From JAUWCL01 sp964599375 (lineage in GTDB: Bacteria; Krumholzibacteriota; Krumholzibacteriia; Krumholzibacteriales; Krumholzibacteriaceae), in NCBI GenBank assembly GCA_964599375.1, contig CAZREW010000005.1:124001-188000 (forward strand): DNA of 64,000 nucleotides, read 5' to 3'. Of the stretch, positions 46,399 through 54,435 are shown piece by piece (position 1 is the first letter of the stretch; every line of letters starts with the position of its first letter). Made by a program: the position numbers and the translations under genes. The notes under the pieces are model-generated. The model was not told where the DNA came from, did no database searches, and saw only the letters and a list, made by a program, of their open reading frames with translations.

Positions 46399-47415
46399 TC
46401 ATCTGCCTGTTTCGTCCGACATTGCCATTTTCGGAGTACGGTCCGCACGGAAAAGCCCCCAGTGTTTCTCCACCTCCGCGGGATCAGTACCGCCCTTCCA
46501 GTTCTCGTCAAAGGCTTCGAAAAAGAACACCGTCTTCTGCCCGGCCTCTGCCCAGGCTCGAACGGCCTCATAAAACAGCTTCTGCTCTACTTCCCCGGGG
46601 TTCCCTTTGATATACTTGCCCTGATCACCCTCATCGATCACGGAGGTGGCCCATCCTGTCTCGCCGATCACTACAAGCCGGTCCGGATGCACGGACTGCA
46701 CGCAGTCGAACTGATCGCTCAGCCAGTCCAGTGCGTCTTCCTCCTGGAGCCCGTTCCACATCGGATGCGCGTGTATTGTTAAAAAATCGATCTCCGAGGA
46801 CAGCTCGCGGCTTTCCGGCTTGTTCCAGTAGTTGAAATCGTCTGCCACCGTCACGGGGACATCTACTCCCTCGCGAACGCGCCGCACGTGACCGATCAGG
46901 ATATCCAGGGGACTGCGGTGGGCCGACCAGTAGATCTGGGTCTCATTACCTACACTTACAGCCACGACTATATCCTGGTATGAATTCGCCAGACGGATCG
47001 CGGCGTCGACCTCCCTCCGGTTTGAAGCGACAGCTTCGCTGAATCGCTCCAGAACCTTGCCCGCCTTATCCCGCCGCTCCTCGGGATCGATCCATACTCC
47101 GAGCATTACCTTCACAGCGATGCCGTTATCGCGGATCACATTAAGGAACGTCTCGGCAAACTCGGATGAATTGTAGATCCGTATCAGTTTCCAGTGCGGC
47201 AGCATCAGATGCAGGTCTTCCAGGAGCTCTTCTGCAGATGGCTGCTCCCCCCCGGGGCGCTGGCCGTCCCGATGCGGTCCGTAGCAGACTGCGTTGTATA
47301 TCCTTTGTCCGTCCACGACTGGTTCAAACGGACGCATCGCGGCGGTATTTTCACAGGACATGGCAGGAATAAGCAATACCAGGACGAGAATAATAGTATT
47401 GAGGAAACCGCGCAT
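46399..47415 (-). CDS. GH17-type glycoside hydrolase (beta-1,3-glucan)
   Basis: A 338-residue exported hydrolase or glucosyltransferase. The acid/base glutamate is Glu158 in VSVGNETQ and the nucleophile Glu252 in IGETGWATS, both in the spacing and context of GH17. FFFEAFDENWKG near the C-terminus is also conserved. The N-terminal export signal has a cysteine at 21 that could be lipidated, though the lipobox is imperfect. AAGGAGT precedes the ATG. It acts on beta-1,3-glucan such as laminarin. It is in one transcript with the two GH16 genes upstream. Confidence 0.85.
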   Translation of the reverse strand: MRGFLNTIILVLVLLIPAMSCENTAAMRPFEPVVDGQRIYNAVCYGPHRDGQRPGGEQPSAEELLEDLHLMLPHWKLIRIYNSSEFAETFLNVIRDNGIAVKVMLGVWIDPEERRDKAGKVLERFSEAVASNRREVDAAIRLANSYQDIVVAVSVGNETQIYWSAHRSPLDILIGHVRRVREGVDVPVTVADDFNYWNKPESRELSSEIDFLTIHAHPMWNGLQEEDALDWLSDQFDCVQSVHPDRLVVIGETGWATSVIDEGDQGKYIKGNPGEVEQKLFYEAVRAWAEAGQKTVFFFEAFDENWKGGTDPAEVEKHWGLFRADRTPKMAMSDETGR

Positions 47416-47443
47416 GATAAAGGACTCCTTTTCTATGGCGCGA

Positions 47444-49240
47444 TCATCTCACCAGCACCATTGTCCCGGTCGCCGAGCCCGCGTCGTTTTCCACCCGGTA
47501 GTAGTAAACCCCCGAGCCGACATTGGTCCCGCGATCATTGCGACCGTTCCAGTGGACCGTGTTGATCCCGGCCGCGCCGATCCCGCTGAACCCGGCGACT
47601 CGACGCCCGACCACATCGTAGACATCGAGGTTATAGATTCCCGCCGCTGGAAGCTCGAAACGGATCTCGGTAATAGCGTTGAAGGGGTTCGGGACGTTGG
47701 AGAAGAGCTGCAGCTTCCGTCCGTCTGCGAGCTCTCCTTCTTCGATTCCAGTGGTGAAGCCGTCATCCCAATAGATATCGTCCAGGGCGAATTCGCAGGC
47801 GGCGCCGTGTTCCTCCAGGATAACGAACGCATAGCTCAGCATACGCAAGTCGATGGCGAGTCCCCGGATGTCGATGACGGGGATCGCCGCCTGGCCCCAG
47901 CCACCGTCGCGCACCAGTCCGTAAGTTGTCACGTACGCGGGAAATTCGACGTACTGCTGGTTACCCCAGGCATCGATGATTCCGATCTTGAATGTGACGT
48001 TCGCCGGGATCTTGATCCGGAATTTGACGTGCCCCTCGCCGAAGTCGAACAGGTTCAGCGGCTGCACGGACATGATGCCGGCACCGAACCACCCCAGGCC
48101 CGCCGTTTGCCAGGACAGCACGTTATCGCCCTCGTATGGGGGGATGGTCCCGTCGGTGAGGGTACCTTCCCACACGTAGATCTCGGACGAGACCTCGGCC
48201 TCAAGTCCGCCGCTGGTGGGCGTCTCATCTGTGTAGATGCCAAAGGTACCACTCTCGAATGCCGGCGGTCCCAGACGTACTCCACCCTGACCGTTCCACT
48301 CATAGACCCTGATGTAGTCGATGTACATCTCCGCGGGAAACGGCATGGAAACGGGGGCACCGCTCCCCGGATCACCTAGATTGAAAGCATCGGTGAAGGC
48401 CCCTCCGATTGCCAGATTCGCGATGAGATAGAAGGGCTTCGTGAATTCGTCGGAGACCTCGGTGATGGATAACGGGTACTCGTACAGGTCGTATTCCACG
48501 TCGTCGTCGATGACGGTAAACCGCAGGCTGTCTTCGTCCCAGTACATACGGTAGGTCAGGAAGCGTTCGACGAGATCGGGGGCGTAGCTGAAATACGGGC
48601 GACAGTAGTCGTCATCCGGATCCCAGGAGATGCTGGCCGCGCCGGAAGGATTCTCCGGTGTGACCGCGTCGTCGGAATAGAAGATGGCGTTAGCGCCGAC
48701 CGCCTCATTTACGGTGGAGTTGTCCAGCCCGTTGCCGCCGTTGTGCCCGTCGTGCAGGTTCCTGAAGGTCTGCTTTGCCCCCATTTCCATCAAGTCTATC
48801 TCACCACAACGAGGCCAGGCATAATTGGCGTTGCCGAGGAGCCATACCGCGGGCCAGCCGGCCAAATCCAGGTCGGGGATCCTCACCCTGGTCTCGATCA
48901 TGCCGTACTTGATGGTGACAAGCGACTTGGAGATCACTTTGCCTGACGTGTAGTTCAGGGGATTCCCCCACTGATCGACGATGCCCGGGCCGCTTTCCTG
49001 CCGGGCGGTGATGCGCAGGGCCATATTTCCGGTCTCACCGAGAATCTCCACGATGTCGACGTTGCCCTCGGAGTAGAACTCCAGCTCGCCGTTTCCCCAG
49101 CCCCAGCTCCCGTTACCGGTGATCTTAATCCAGTTGCCCAGATCGTTGAAATCATCTTCCCAGATCAGGGCGCCGATCTGAGCGTGCGCGGTATTCCCGG
49201 CCAGGAATACCGCCGCGGTCAATAGGATGATCATTCTCAC
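47444..49240 (-). CDS. GH16 beta-glucanase with C-terminal sorting domain
   Basis: A 598-residue secreted endo-glucanase. The GH16 catalytic signature GEIDLMEMG places the nucleophile at Glu147 and the acid/base at Glu152, with the extra residue of the laminarinase subgroup. A non-catalytic beta-sandwich follows (about 320-495). The C-terminal 90 residues begin at about 510 with LFSNVPNPFNAITEI, an FlgD-like sorting tail. The start is GTG at 49240, eight bases after AGGAG; the ATG at 49234 is the alternative. Confidence 0.9.
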   Translation of the reverse strand: MRMIILLTAAVFLAGNTAHAQIGALIWEDDFNDLGNWIKITGNGSWGWGNGELEFYSEGNVDIVEILGETGNMALRITARQESGPGIVDQWGNPLNYTSGKVISKSLVTIKYGMIETRVRIPDLDLAGWPAVWLLGNANYAWPRCGEIDLMEMGAKQTFRNLHDGHNGGNGLDNSTVNEAVGANAIFYSDDAVTPENPSGAASISWDPDDDYCRPYFSYAPDLVERFLTYRMYWDEDSLRFTVIDDDVEYDLYEYPLSITEVSDEFTKPFYLIANLAIGGAFTDAFNLGDPGSGAPVSMPFPAEMYIDYIRVYEWNGQGGVRLGPPAFESGTFGIYTDETPTSGGLEAEVSSEIYVWEGTLTDGTIPPYEGDNVLSWQTAGLGWFGAGIMSVQPLNLFDFGEGHVKFRIKIPANVTFKIGIIDAWGNQQYVEFPAYVTTYGLVRDGGWGQAAIPVIDIRGLAIDLRMLSYAFVILEEHGAACEFALDDIYWDDGFTTGIEEGELADGRKLQLFSNVPNPFNAITEIRFELPAAGIYNLDVYDVVGRRVAGFSGIGAAGINTVHWNGRNDRGTNVGSGVYYYRVENDAGSATGTMVLVR

Positions 49241-49309
49241 GAGTTGTTCTCCTGTTCATCACGGTCAATAGCACATGGCACTGCGGACCATCCTTCGGCC
49301 AGGAAATCG

Positions 49310-51205
49310 TCACCTGACCAGTACCATTTTTCTCGTCTCCGAGTATCCACGTGCATCCAGTCTGTAAAAATAGACGCCGGCCGCAACGACTCGTCCCTCC
49401 TGATCACGCCCTTTCCAGACGACCTCGTGATGACCGGCTGTAGTCGATTCCGACGAAACCAGCGTCTGCACCAGCTTGCCTGTCACATCATAGATGGCCA
49501 GCGTGACGGTTGCCGGATCCTGCAGGTCATAACCTATTGTCGTCACCGGATTGAAGGGATTGGGATAACATGGATGCAATATAATACCAGGCGTTTGAAT
49601 GACTGGCAGGGCATCGGTCGACACCCACAGGACTTCAATGTAATTGACGTTGAACCCTTCTGCGGTCGGCACAAATCTCATCGTCTGAGTGCCGGCGGAG
49701 AGTGTCGTTGTCACAGAGACGGTCGTCCATGTCTGCCATCCGCCCGTGACCGGTACGCTGACTTCGCCGGTCTCGTCCATGCCGTTGAACTCCACATGGA
49801 ATGTGCCACCGGCGGAAAGTGACGCTACGCGCGCTTCGATCGTGTAGTATCCGTCCGCGGGAACGGTCACGGTGTATTCGAGCCATTCGGAGGGGTTTAT
49901 CCATCCGACGTTGTATCCGCCTCCCGTATCGGCGCATGCCTCGATGTCGACGTCATCGTCGCGGTATTGCGAGCCGTTGTTGCCCGTGTCTGTATCATGG
50001 TATGCGACGGATTCTCCTCCGGCGTCATAATCTTCCGCTTCGATCCTGGCCGGAAGGTCAAACGCTATCCCGAGGAACGGCGCCTGGCCGCAACCCGTCC
50101 CGACGGTGATATCGGCGGCGGCCGTCTCGAAGCCGCCGAGATCATCGATGGCTCTGGCGACTATCTCATAACAACCGTCCGGGACGGAGGTCCAGGAGAA
50201 GGAGTACGGCGCGACCGTATCTTCTCCCAGATAGACATAGCCATTATAAAACTCAACGGTCGAAATTGATCCATCCGTATCGGAAGCGGTCGCGTCGATA
50301 GTGATATCGCCCGCGGGAAGGCTGCTGCCGGAAGCGGGTGAGGTTATGGAAACCGTGGGCGCGGCGTTCGGTATGTCTTCGTATACCCGCACGTAGTCGA
50401 TCAGGTACTGCTGTGGGAGCGTCGCTGTAATGCAGCCCGGGTTCGTGCAGCCGGTGTAGTTGCCACCTATCGCGGCGTTTAATATGATGTAGAAATCCTG
50501 GTCGAAAGGCGCCTGAGGGTTGCCTGGCGCCGCGTCTGTATACCACTGCGCACTGGTCCTGGTATAAAATAGAACACCATCAACGTACCAGCGTATCTCT
50601 TCGGGCTCCCATTCGACGGCATAGATGTGGAAGTCCTCCGCGAAACTCGCTCCACCCAGAGAATATGACCCGCCCGAATACGTATTGGCAGGATAAGTGC
50701 CACCGTAATGAATCGTTCCGCCGACAGACGTCGTTGCGTTAGCCGATTCCATGATATCGAGCTCACCACTTGCGGCCCACCCTCCATAGACTTCATCCTG
50801 AGGCATCATCCAGAATGCGGGCCACATTCCGCCTCCGGTCGGTATTTTGGCCCTCATCTCTATTCTTCCGTAGAGGAAGTTGTGTTTGTTCCTCGTAGTG
50901 ACCTTGCCGGATGTATAGCTGCGGCCTCCGAACGATTCCGCGAGAGTCGTGATGACGAGGTTCCCGCCCGATACAGTCACATTCTCGGCCCGGTAATACT
51001 GGAGCTCGTTATTGCCCCAGCCGCACAGACTCGGGCAGCCGTCGCCGATATCGGGGGTCCAATTGCTTAGATCCAGGCTGGATCCGTTGAATTCATCCGA
51101 CCAGACGAGCGAAAAGGTGGCGCCGGCGGGAGTGATCAGCCCGGTGGCCACGATGATCGCAGATACCAGAAGTCCTGTCGATGCTGAAGTTATCGTCTTT
51201 GTCAT
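49310..51205 (-). CDS. GH16 laminarinase with Ig and CBM6-like domains
   Basis: A 631-residue secreted endo-beta-1,3-glucanase. The start at 51205 follows AGGAGG; a longer frame to 51265 lacks a site. The signal peptide ends near TPAGA. The GH16 domain (about 30-280) has SGELDIMESAN with Glu148 and Glu153 as catalytic pair. A bacterial Ig-like domain (about 285-380, PTVSITSPASGSSLPAGD) and a CBM6-type carbohydrate-binding domain (about 395-530, RIEAEDYDAGGE) follow. The C-terminus carries HPCYPNPFNPVTTIGY and ends RKMVLVR, the sorting tail. Confidence 0.92.
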   Translation of the reverse strand: MTKTITSASTGLLVSAIIVATGLITPAGATFSLVWSDEFNGSSLDLSNWTPDIGDGCPSLCGWGNNELQYYRAENVTVSGGNLVITTLAESFGGRSYTSGKVTTRNKHNFLYGRIEMRAKIPTGGGMWPAFWMMPQDEVYGGWAASGELDIMESANATTSVGGTIHYGGTYPANTYSGGSYSLGGASFAEDFHIYAVEWEPEEIRWYVDGVLFYTRTSAQWYTDAAPGNPQAPFDQDFYIILNAAIGGNYTGCTNPGCITATLPQQYLIDYVRVYEDIPNAAPTVSITSPASGSSLPAGDITIDATASDTDGSISTVEFYNGYVYLGEDTVAPYSFSWTSVPDGCYEIVARAIDDLGGFETAAADITVGTGCGQAPFLGIAFDLPARIEAEDYDAGGESVAYHDTDTGNNGSQYRDDDVDIEACADTGGGYNVGWINPSEWLEYTVTVPADGYYTIEARVASLSAGGTFHVEFNGMDETGEVSVPVTGGWQTWTTVSVTTTLSAGTQTMRFVPTAEGFNVNYIEVLWVSTDALPVIQTPGIILHPCYPNPFNPVTTIGYDLQDPATVTLAIYDVTGKLVQTLVSSESTTAGHHEVVWKGRDQEGRVVAAGVYFYRLDARGYSETRKMVLVR

Positions 51206-51329
51206 CCGAATGTCCTCCTGGACTTGCTGTACGATCGAGGGATAGAGATGGTGATGGCAGAACACCTCCTCGTTCTGCCCATACAGAATATCGCGTCGCT
51301 CTCACTCTGCCTAACCTTATGTAATATAT

Positions 51330-51358
51330 ATAATAACATACCCGGTGGAAATTCGCAA
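51330..51358 (-). promoter_or_regulatory. Putative promoter of the beta-glucanase cluster
   Basis: On the minus strand, TTGCGA (51353-51358), 17 bases and TATTAT (51330-51335), about 125 bases upstream of the GH16 gene. Confidence 0.55.
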
Positions 51359-51437
51359 CGCCGGATGGCTTCGCGCCGCCGCGGAACCAGGGATCCGCGG
51401 GTGGCCTGCAGGGAGGAAACTATTCATTCCTTTGAAC

Positions 51438-51466
51438 TTGTAATGATTATTAAAATGTGATACAAT
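51438..51466 (+). promoter_or_regulatory. Putative promoter for the secreted protein at 51575
   Basis: TTGTAA (51438-51443), 17 bases, TACAAT (51461-51466). It is divergent from the glucanase promoter. Confidence 0.65.
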
Positions 51467-51574
51467 CCCCCTGGATGTGTCCCCAATAAGTACACGCAGA
51501 ACATCGGAAATTGCAGAGGACGGCCCTGAAGATCCACGAGCTTCCGATGAGGTCCTCAAACAAGGAGACTGGAT

Positions 51575-52273
51575 ATGAGGAAACTTGCTATCGCTGCAAT
51601 TCTCCCATTACTGATCGTAGTCATGGGTCTGGGTAATGCCCAGGCACAGATCAGCGTCACTGTCGATCCCGCCAAGATCGTCAACGGGTACATGAACGTA
51701 TATAATCTTCCTGCTCCCGACGGGGACGGAGCGTTCCAGTTCGCTAGCACATGGGGAATTCCCGACCTGACAGCTGTCTGGTCCATGGACGAGTTGACCC
51801 TCGGACCGAACACGATCGGTGATCCCAATGAGTACTGGTACCAGTGCGTCGACGGGTATACAGCCCCCGATTGCGGTGGTCCTGGTGCTCCCGGCAACAA
51901 GATCATGGAAGCCAACTGCTATGCGGAAGAGAATGGACCGCTCGCGGGCCAGACCGTGGTCTTCAGCGGTATAGTACAGGCCACCGACCTGACCAGTGCG
52001 CACGTTATCATCGCGTTCATCAAGGACTTTGCCCCTGACTTTTCATCGTTCAATGTTAGCTCGGTAGTCCTGTCCTCGGTCGGGCCGTTCAGCATCAGCC
52101 TTGATACCGTCAACGATGCGGCGCGTCACGTTCAGTACGGATTCCAGATGACGGGCGTAAACGTCTGGGTCACCGATGTCGAGCCGTTCGGATCGATCAC
52201 GGTCGGACCGTTCAATCCGGTCGGAACGCAAAGCGCTACCTGGGGGAGCATAAAGGCTCTCCTGAGGAAGTAG
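51575..52273 (+). CDS. Secreted protein with C-terminal TWGxIK motif
   Basis: A 232-residue exported protein of unknown function with a signal peptide (cleavage near AQAQI). The mature part looks beta-rich (VTVDPAKIVNGYMNVYN, GPLAGQTVVFSGIV). It ends SATWGSIKALLRK, matching the tail of the protein encoded at 39790-40503. It has its own promoter and terminator. It lies next to the beta-glucan cluster but is divergent from it. An in-frame start at 51575 with AAGGAG upstream is well placed. Confidence 0.7.
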   Translation: MRKLAIAAILPLLIVVMGLGNAQAQISVTVDPAKIVNGYMNVYNLPAPDGDGAFQFASTWGIPDLTAVWSMDELTLGPNTIGDPNEYWYQCVDGYTAPDCGGPGAPGNKIMEANCYAEENGPLAGQTVVFSGIVQATDLTSAHVIIAFIKDFAPDFSSFNVSSVVLSSVGPFSISLDTVNDAARHVQYGFQMTGVNVWVTDVEPFGSITVGPFNPVGTQSATWGSIKALLRK

Positions 52274-52321
52274 GAACTTTCATCCCGCTGAATCTTCAGT
52301 GGGCTGCATGGCACATCCAGA

Positions 52322-52357
52322 AATCGGCCCTCTCGCTTCGAGGGAGCCGATTTTCTT
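52322..52357 (+). terminator. Rho-independent terminator
   Basis: AATCGGC..CTCTCG, a short loop, CGAGGGAGCCGATT and then TTCTTT. It closes the 51575 gene and marks the left border of the A+T-rich island. Confidence 0.85.
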
Positions 52358-52537
52358 TATGGTGGATCAATGTAAACACACCGTTATCTCTCGCTCTCGA
52401 GGTTCTCCTGCATTCAAAAGAACTGCCTGCGCACAATAATGGCCCCACTGTTTAACATCATCGGGAACTTAAGTCATGCATAATGTACAAGTCTTGTGTA
52501 ATATAAGAAACCGAACGAAACAAAAGGGAGGATCGAA

Positions 52538-53008
52538 ATGAAAAGATCGGGGATAATACTCTTAGTTTTGATGATGTCATCAATAGTTTTTGGACAGGAA
52601 TCCAAAATGCCCACTATTGATATTTTTTACAAGGATAAGGGGCCTTCTCAACAGGCATTGACGGAAATCAATAAAGTAGTCGAAAAATATGAGAAAACCT
52701 ATAAGATTGCCTACTATCTTATCACCGATCCATCGAATTTTGAGATAATCAGCAAATACGGCCTGCCATCAACACATTTTCCAGTAGCCGTTGTAATCAA
52801 TGGGATCTTTACAGCTGAGATCGACGGAAAAATCATTTCTTTTGTTCATTTCCCGGACTTCATGAAAGGCATCGGCAGGCATGAAGGCAACTGGTCGATC
52901 TCTTCCCTGGAAGCCGTATTGAAAGATACTTCGCTATTAGCCGATAAAAATGTTCTGCCTGAGTTGAAAGAAAAAGGCGAACATGAAGAGTGTGATGACT
53001 CAGAATGA
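52538..53008 (+). CDS. Exported thioredoxin-fold protein lacking CxxC
   Basis: A 156-residue protein with a signal peptide (cleavage near VFGQE) and a thioredoxin-like fold: TIDIFYKDKGPSQQALTEI at the active-site position, and the cis-proline region HFPVAVVING. The redox CxxC is replaced by KGPS, so it cannot be a dithiol oxidoreductase. Codon use is A+T-rich, unlike the rest of the window, suggesting recent transfer. GGGAGG precedes the ATG. Function is unknown. Confidence 0.6.
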   Translation: MKRSGIILLVLMMSSIVFGQESKMPTIDIFYKDKGPSQQALTEINKVVEKYEKTYKIAYYLITDPSNFEIISKYGLPSTHFPVAVVINGIFTAEIDGKIISFVHFPDFMKGIGRHEGNWSISSLEAVLKDTSLLADKNVLPELKEKGEHEECDDSE

Positions 53009-53029
53009 TCAATGTATCCCTGTCCCTCC

Positions 53030-53175
53030 CTTTTGTTTATTCCATCCACCTTACAGTACTTGCAGTTACCCTGATTCAGACATAATGTAAATCACATGCT
53101 ATTTCTAATTCTACGCACTTCATCTCAGTGCTGAGGTTGCACCGTGCGTTAGCTCTAGAAAACCTCCCTTAACGA
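53030..53175 (+). repeat. Diverged partial copy of the IS left end
   Basis: This stretch resembles 54475-54610, the left end and first codons of the transposase pseudogene. Shared blocks are TTCCRTCC.CCTTACA.TACTTGCA.TTACC, then TTCTACGCACTT, CGCTGAGG and GCACCGTGCGTT.GCT.TAGAAAACCTC. It carries no intact gene. The next stretch (53176-53298) has no recognisable content. Confidence 0.7.
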
Positions 53176-53298
53176 ACCAGGACCGACCTCGCATTCTTTT
53201 ATCCGTTGTCGATTCCCCCTAATTTATATGATAGCTACAGCCTGACTCCAGGTTATGAGCTTTGCTTTAAATTTACGTCCGGGTAGCGGTCGACACCC

Positions 53299-53529
53299 TT
53301 ATGTTGCGTCTTTGAATTCTCCGGTTGTCCGAAGATCATTGTATATTTTCAGAAGAGTCTTTTCATGTTGCCTTTCCTGCTCGATGAACTGTTCTAGGAT
53401 ATGTTTTATCGTCGGATCGTCGTTGAGAGGCACCATCTCACTGTAGACCTTTTGAGCCTCCCTTTCGCGCTCGATTGCACCCTTGAAGAGAACCAACAAC
53501 TTCTCCTGCTTCTCAGTCAGCACGCCCAT
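53299..53529 (-). CDS. Two-helix ferritin-like (half-rubrerythrin) protein
   Basis: A 76-residue protein. The ATG at 53529 follows AAAGGAG; the longer frame to 53640 adds an unlikely leader. It has two long helices with candidate diiron ligands: glutamates at 20, 22 and 24 (GAIEREREAQKVY) and Glu52-x-x-His55 (EQERQHEKTL). Encapsulated-ferritin-like and half-rubrerythrin proteins dimerise to build the metal site. An encapsulin shell gene is not nearby. Confidence 0.65.
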   Translation of the reverse strand: MGVLTEKQEKLLVLFKGAIEREREAQKVYSEMVPLNDDPTIKHILEQFIEQERQHEKTLLKIYNDLRTTGEFKDAT

Positions 53530-53658
53530 GCTTACTTCTCCTTTCTTCTGGAACAGAATAACTCTTATACCAATCATCGGAATCCAGACCATTATTTTCG
53601 CTTCCATGATTGAGTCAGCAACCGGTGCCATGACGCACAATCAATTACCGCCATGCAG

Positions 53659-54063
53659 TTATAGCTTGTCCCTACCCATGGTCTTTCCGGGCTTGCCAGT
53701 CAACCATTGCTTAGCTTCTGCAATATCTGTAAACGCTTTTAAATTTGCTCCCCTGTTTACTGCCACGTTTTCACCAAAATGACCATTTCGCTCAGCCAAA
53801 GCACTCGAAGAATAGACCACTGCATACCTTGCCTTAGATGGAATAACTTCATGGCTCGTTTCTGCAATTTCAAAGATGCCTATAACAGAGGTTCTCAGAA
53901 CGGCCTGCCGAATATCAATCAGAATGTGACTCGCGGTTGCAGTTTCCTTGAAGAGTGAAATCACTGTACCACGTGCGGCAAGGTACACATTCTTGTCCAC
54001 TGTCCCGATAATTGTGGCAACGAGAATATCCTCTTCTATCTTAGTCCCAAGAGACCAGCCCAC
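53659..54063 (-). CDS. STAS/SpoIIAA-like domain protein
   Basis: A 134-residue protein resembling the SpoIIAA-like/STAS-SEC14 fold (VATIIGTVDKNVYLAARGTVISLF, ILIDIRQAV, YAVVYSSSALAERNGHFGENVAVNRG, AFTDIAEAKQWL). The GTG at 54063 is preferred for its TGGAG site; TTG at 54081 is possible. Function is unknown; similar proteins accompany stress or signalling genes. Confidence 0.6.
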   Translation of the reverse strand: MGWSLGTKIEEDILVATIIGTVDKNVYLAARGTVISLFKETATASHILIDIRQAVLRTSVIGIFEIAETSHEVIPSKARYAVVYSSSALAERNGHFGENVAVNRGANLKAFTDIAEAKQWLTGKPGKTMGRDKL

Positions 54064-54260
54064 GATTACTCCACTGTCCAAGGCTCACCGCCGCTCTCAG
54101 CGATGGAACGAAGTACAAGACCACCATAGCCATAAGGGGCGTGTTTCTTGGAACCATCCTCAACATTGAGAAATGGGCAATCCGCATTCACAGAACTTAT
54201 GCTAGTCAGAAGCCCCTTGTGATATAATTCTGCTGATAATTTACAACCGCAATTTAATCC

Positions 54261-54356
54261 TGGAGGCTGGGTTCGGAGTCAAACCGAACGGGATGCTTTT
54301 TATACATCCCCAACGGGTTTGCAGCCCACGGAGATCACCCGCTCCCTAAACCAGCC
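54261..54356 (-). tRNA. Unusual tRNA-Cys-like gene (GCA anticodon, long variable arm)
   Basis: On the minus strand a 96-base cloverleaf can be drawn. The 5' GGCTGGTT pairs with AACCCAGCC with one bulged C, then U73 and an encoded CCA. A D-arm stem GGAG/CTCC is followed by an anticodon arm with loop CTGCAAA, so the anticodon is GCA (Cys). The variable arm is long, with stem GGGATG/CATCCC. The T-arm loop TTTGACT has T rather than the usual C at position 56. U73 is the discriminator of tRNA-Cys, yet the long arm resembles tRNA-Sec or tRNA-Ser. A promoter-like pair lies upstream. Confidence 0.65.
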
Positions 54357-54371
54357 CCAATCATCTACCAA

Positions 54372-54400
54372 TTAATATAGAACTATTTTCCAAGATACAA
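54372..54400 (-). promoter_or_regulatory. Putative promoter of the tRNA-Cys-like gene
   Basis: Minus strand: TTGTAT (54395-54400), 17 bases and TATTAA (54372-54377), placing transcription start a few bases upstream of the tRNA-like 5' end. Confidence 0.4.
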
Positions 54401-54435
54401 GGCTGAAGTTGCCTACCTGATGTGTTGTCCCTTTC

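Noticed and set aside
47294..48379. 361-codon open frame antisense to GH16/GH17 genes
   Set aside because: Crosses two real genes, no start site or family.
54066..54257. Open minus-strand frame between the odd tRNA and the STAS-like gene (ends ESGGEPWTVE, then stop)
   Set aside because: No start codon with a ribosome site; may be a gene remnant cut by the tRNA-like insertion, but not supportable as a gene.
54261..54356. tRNA-Sec assignment
   Set aside because: Long arm fits, but the anticodon is GCA and discriminator U, both Cys features.
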